NCBI GenBank assembly: GCA_014529385.2
Contig: CM043952.1
Location: forward strand, 52,808,619 to 52,872,618
Length of the DNA: 64,000 bases
Source of the DNA: Adiantum capillus-veneris
Taxonomy: Eukaryota > Streptophyta > Polypodiopsida > Polypodiales > Pteridaceae
Direction: 5' to 3'
Part shown: positions 62,001-64,000 of the stretch, one piece after another
How the letters are laid out: every line of letters begins with the position of its first letter
Numbering within the stretch: the stretch's first letter is position 1
Program-made: the position numbers and the translations under genes
Notes under the pieces: generated by a model
What the model saw: the letters and a program-made list of their open reading frames with translations, nothing else
What the model was told of the DNA's origin: nothing
The model's database searches: none

Positions 62001-64000
62001 GAGAAGGATGCTCCACCATTTGTCCAAGGTAGGCTCCATTGAAACATGAGGAGAAGCAAGGTGCACCATGTCTCCAAGATGCTAGGCTCCATCGAAAAAC
62101 ATTAAACCCACGATATGTCATAGATGAGGGGTTTAAATTCAAGGTCCAACACTTGTCCAAGCTATTATTGGTAGTAGCCTGAGTGGTTTGGTCTCAAGAT
62201 TCACCACTTTTCCACTCTATGTCATTATATTAAGAATATGCGCGTGTTAAGGTCCACCACTTGTCCAACCTATAAGGCTACATCTTAAAGGTTATTCTTT
62301 ATTACCACTTGGAGTGACCATGATAGGTTTTACATGGGGGTTTGGTTCCAAGGTCCACCACTTGTCCAAGCTAACTCTATTGAAACATAGAGAGAAGCAA
62401 AGGTCCACCCCTTGTCTAAGCTAGGGTCCATTGAAACATGGAGAGAAGGATGCTCCACCATTTGTCCAAGGTAGGCTCCATTGAAACATGAGGAGAAGCA
62501 AGGTGCACCATGTCTCCAAGATGCTAGGCTCCATCGAAAAACATTAAATCCACGATATGTCGTAGATGAGGGGTTTACATTCAAGGTCCAACACTTGTCC
62601 AAGCTATTATTGGTAGTAGCCTGAGTGGTTTGGTCTCAAGATTCACCACTTTTCCACTCTATGTCATTATATTAAGAATATGTGCGTGTTAAGGTCCACC
62701 ACTTGTCCAACCTATAAGGCTACATCTTAAAGGTTATTCTTTATTACCACTTGGAGTGACCATGATAGGTTTTACATGGGGGTTTGGTTCCAAGGTCCAC
62801 CACTTGTCCAAGCTAACTCTATTGAAACATAGAGAGAAACAAAGGTCCACCACTTGTCCAAGCTAGGGTCCATTGAAACATGGAGAGAAGGATGCTCCAA
62901 CATTTGTCCAAGATAGGCTCCATTGAAACATGACGAGAAGCAAGCTGCACCATGTCTCCAAGATGCTAGGCTCCATCGAAATAGATTAAACCCACGATAT
63001 TTCGTAGATGAGGGGTTTACATTCAAGGTCCACCACTTGTCCAAGCTATTATTGCTAGTAGCCTGAGTGGTTTGGTCTCAAGATTCACCACTTTTATTAA
63101 GAATATGTGGGTTTTAAGGTCCACCACTTGTCCAACCTATAAGGCTACATCTTAAAGGTTATTCTTTCTTACTCCTTGGAGTGAGGATGATAGGTTTTAC
63201 ATGGGGGTTTGGTTCCAAAGTCCACCACTTGTCCAAGCTAACTCTTTTGAAACATAAAGAGAAGCAAAGGTCCACCCCTTGTCTAAGCTAGGGTCAATTG
63301 AAACATGGAGAGAAGGATTCTCCACCATTTGCCCAAGGTAGGCTCCATTGAAACTTGAGGAGAATCAAGGTGCACCATGTCTCCAAGATGTTAGGCTCCA
63401 TCGAAAAACATTAAACCCACGATATGTCATAGATGAGGGGTTTACATTCAAGGTCCAACACTTGTCCAAGCTATTATTGGTAGTAGCCTGAGTGGTTTGG
63501 TCTCAAGATTCACCACTTTTCCACTCCATGTCATTATATTAAGAATATGCGCGTGTTAAGGTCCACCACTTGTCCAACCTATAATGCTACATCTTAAAGG
63601 TTATTCTTTATTACCACTTGGAGTGACCGTGATAGGTTTTACATGGGGGTTTGGTTCCAAGGTCCACCACTTGTCCACGCTAACTCTATTGAAACATAGA
63701 GAGAAACAAAGTTCCACCACTTGTCCAAGCTAGGGTCCCTTGAAACATGGAGAGAAGGATGCTCCACCATTTGTCCAAGATAGGCTCCATTGAAACATGA
63801 CTAGAAGCAAGCTGCACCATGTCTCCAAGATGCTAGGCTCCATCAAAATACATTAAACCCACGATATTTCGTAGATGAGGGGTTTACATTCAAGGTCCAC
63901 CACTTGTCCAAGCTATTATTGCTAGTAGCCTGAGTGGTTTGGTCTCAAGATTCACCACTTTTATTAAGAATATGTGGGTGTTAAGGTCCACCACTTGTCC
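59082..64000 (-). repeat. satellite array, right block, continuing past the window
   Basis: At least ten units in the ggtccaccacttgtccaag orientation. From about 61700 to the end the period is a regular 442 bp (the same landmark, tttacatgggggtttggttcc, near 61889, 62331, 62773 and so on). Earlier units (59082-61700) are less regular and include truncated ones. Each unit holds about six ggtccaccacttgtcc boxes and several tccattgaaacatggaga boxes. Neighbouring units at the right end are the most alike, as expected from recent local amplification. Confidence 0.95.

Noticed and set aside
32640-64000. Regularly spaced short repeats as a CRISPR-like array
   Set aside because: The spacers between boxes are themselves conserved from unit to unit, the boxes vary, and the context is a plant nuclear satellite.

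Overview
The window looks like nuclear DNA of a land plant with a large, repeat-rich genome. Reasons: Ty1/copia elements primed by initiator tRNA-Met, Ty3/gypsy elements with 2-2.7 kb LTRs, a gene with short GT-AG introns, long satellite arrays and long CT/GA runs. A fern or other seed-free plant is my best guess, but that is inference. I saw no rRNA, tRNA or CRISPR array and no bacterial operon structure.

Layout. (1) 1-4.0 kb: 5' part of a minus-strand copia element that runs off the left edge; its visible frame is uninterrupted. (2) 4.4-12.1 kb: an older solo copia LTR, into whose first bases a full copia element of the same family inserted on the plus strand (4416-11361). The 5' LTR of that element carries a 1.34-kb inverted-repeat DNA transposon. 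(3) 12.1-17.05 kb: decayed LTR-like and degenerate tandem-repeat DNA, a 121-bp CT run and a 266-bp tandem duplication. (4) 17.1-27.55 kb: an old, heavily broken minus-strand gypsy element. Its right LTR was hit by a 1.4-kb foldback element holding four 60-bp palindromes on an exact 177-bp period. (5) 27.6-32.6 kb: fossil fragments, short duplications and one unassigned reading frame. (6) 32.6-36.8 kb and, in inverted orientation, 40.3-42.2, 45.5-46.8 and 59.1-64.0 kb: one satellite family built on a GGTCCACCACTTGTCCAAG box. (7) 37.5-45.4 kb, minus strand: the only convincing host gene. (8) 46.76-59.08 kb: a young Tat-like gypsy element inserted in the satellite, with near-identical 2.7-kb LTRs and a leader holding two pairs of related accessory frames.

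The most interesting object is the host gene. Exon A encodes a ParB-like domain (DGQHS motif). Exon B encodes a DNA N4/N6-methyltransferase-like fold whose DPPY motif has become DMTK. Exon B ends in phase 1, and two downstream exons both accept that phase: one encodes a SET domain with its own stop, the other an FCP1-like phosphatase domain with a C-terminal SAP-like segment. The layout therefore predicts two alternative C-termini on one ParB/methylase-like scaffold. Exon A contains three in-frame stops, all of the kind produced by C-to-T change, so this copy may be a pseudogene whose intact relatives lie elsewhere in the genome.

Apart from that gene the window is mostly transposable elements nested in satellite DNA, and the order of several insertions can be read from target-site duplications.
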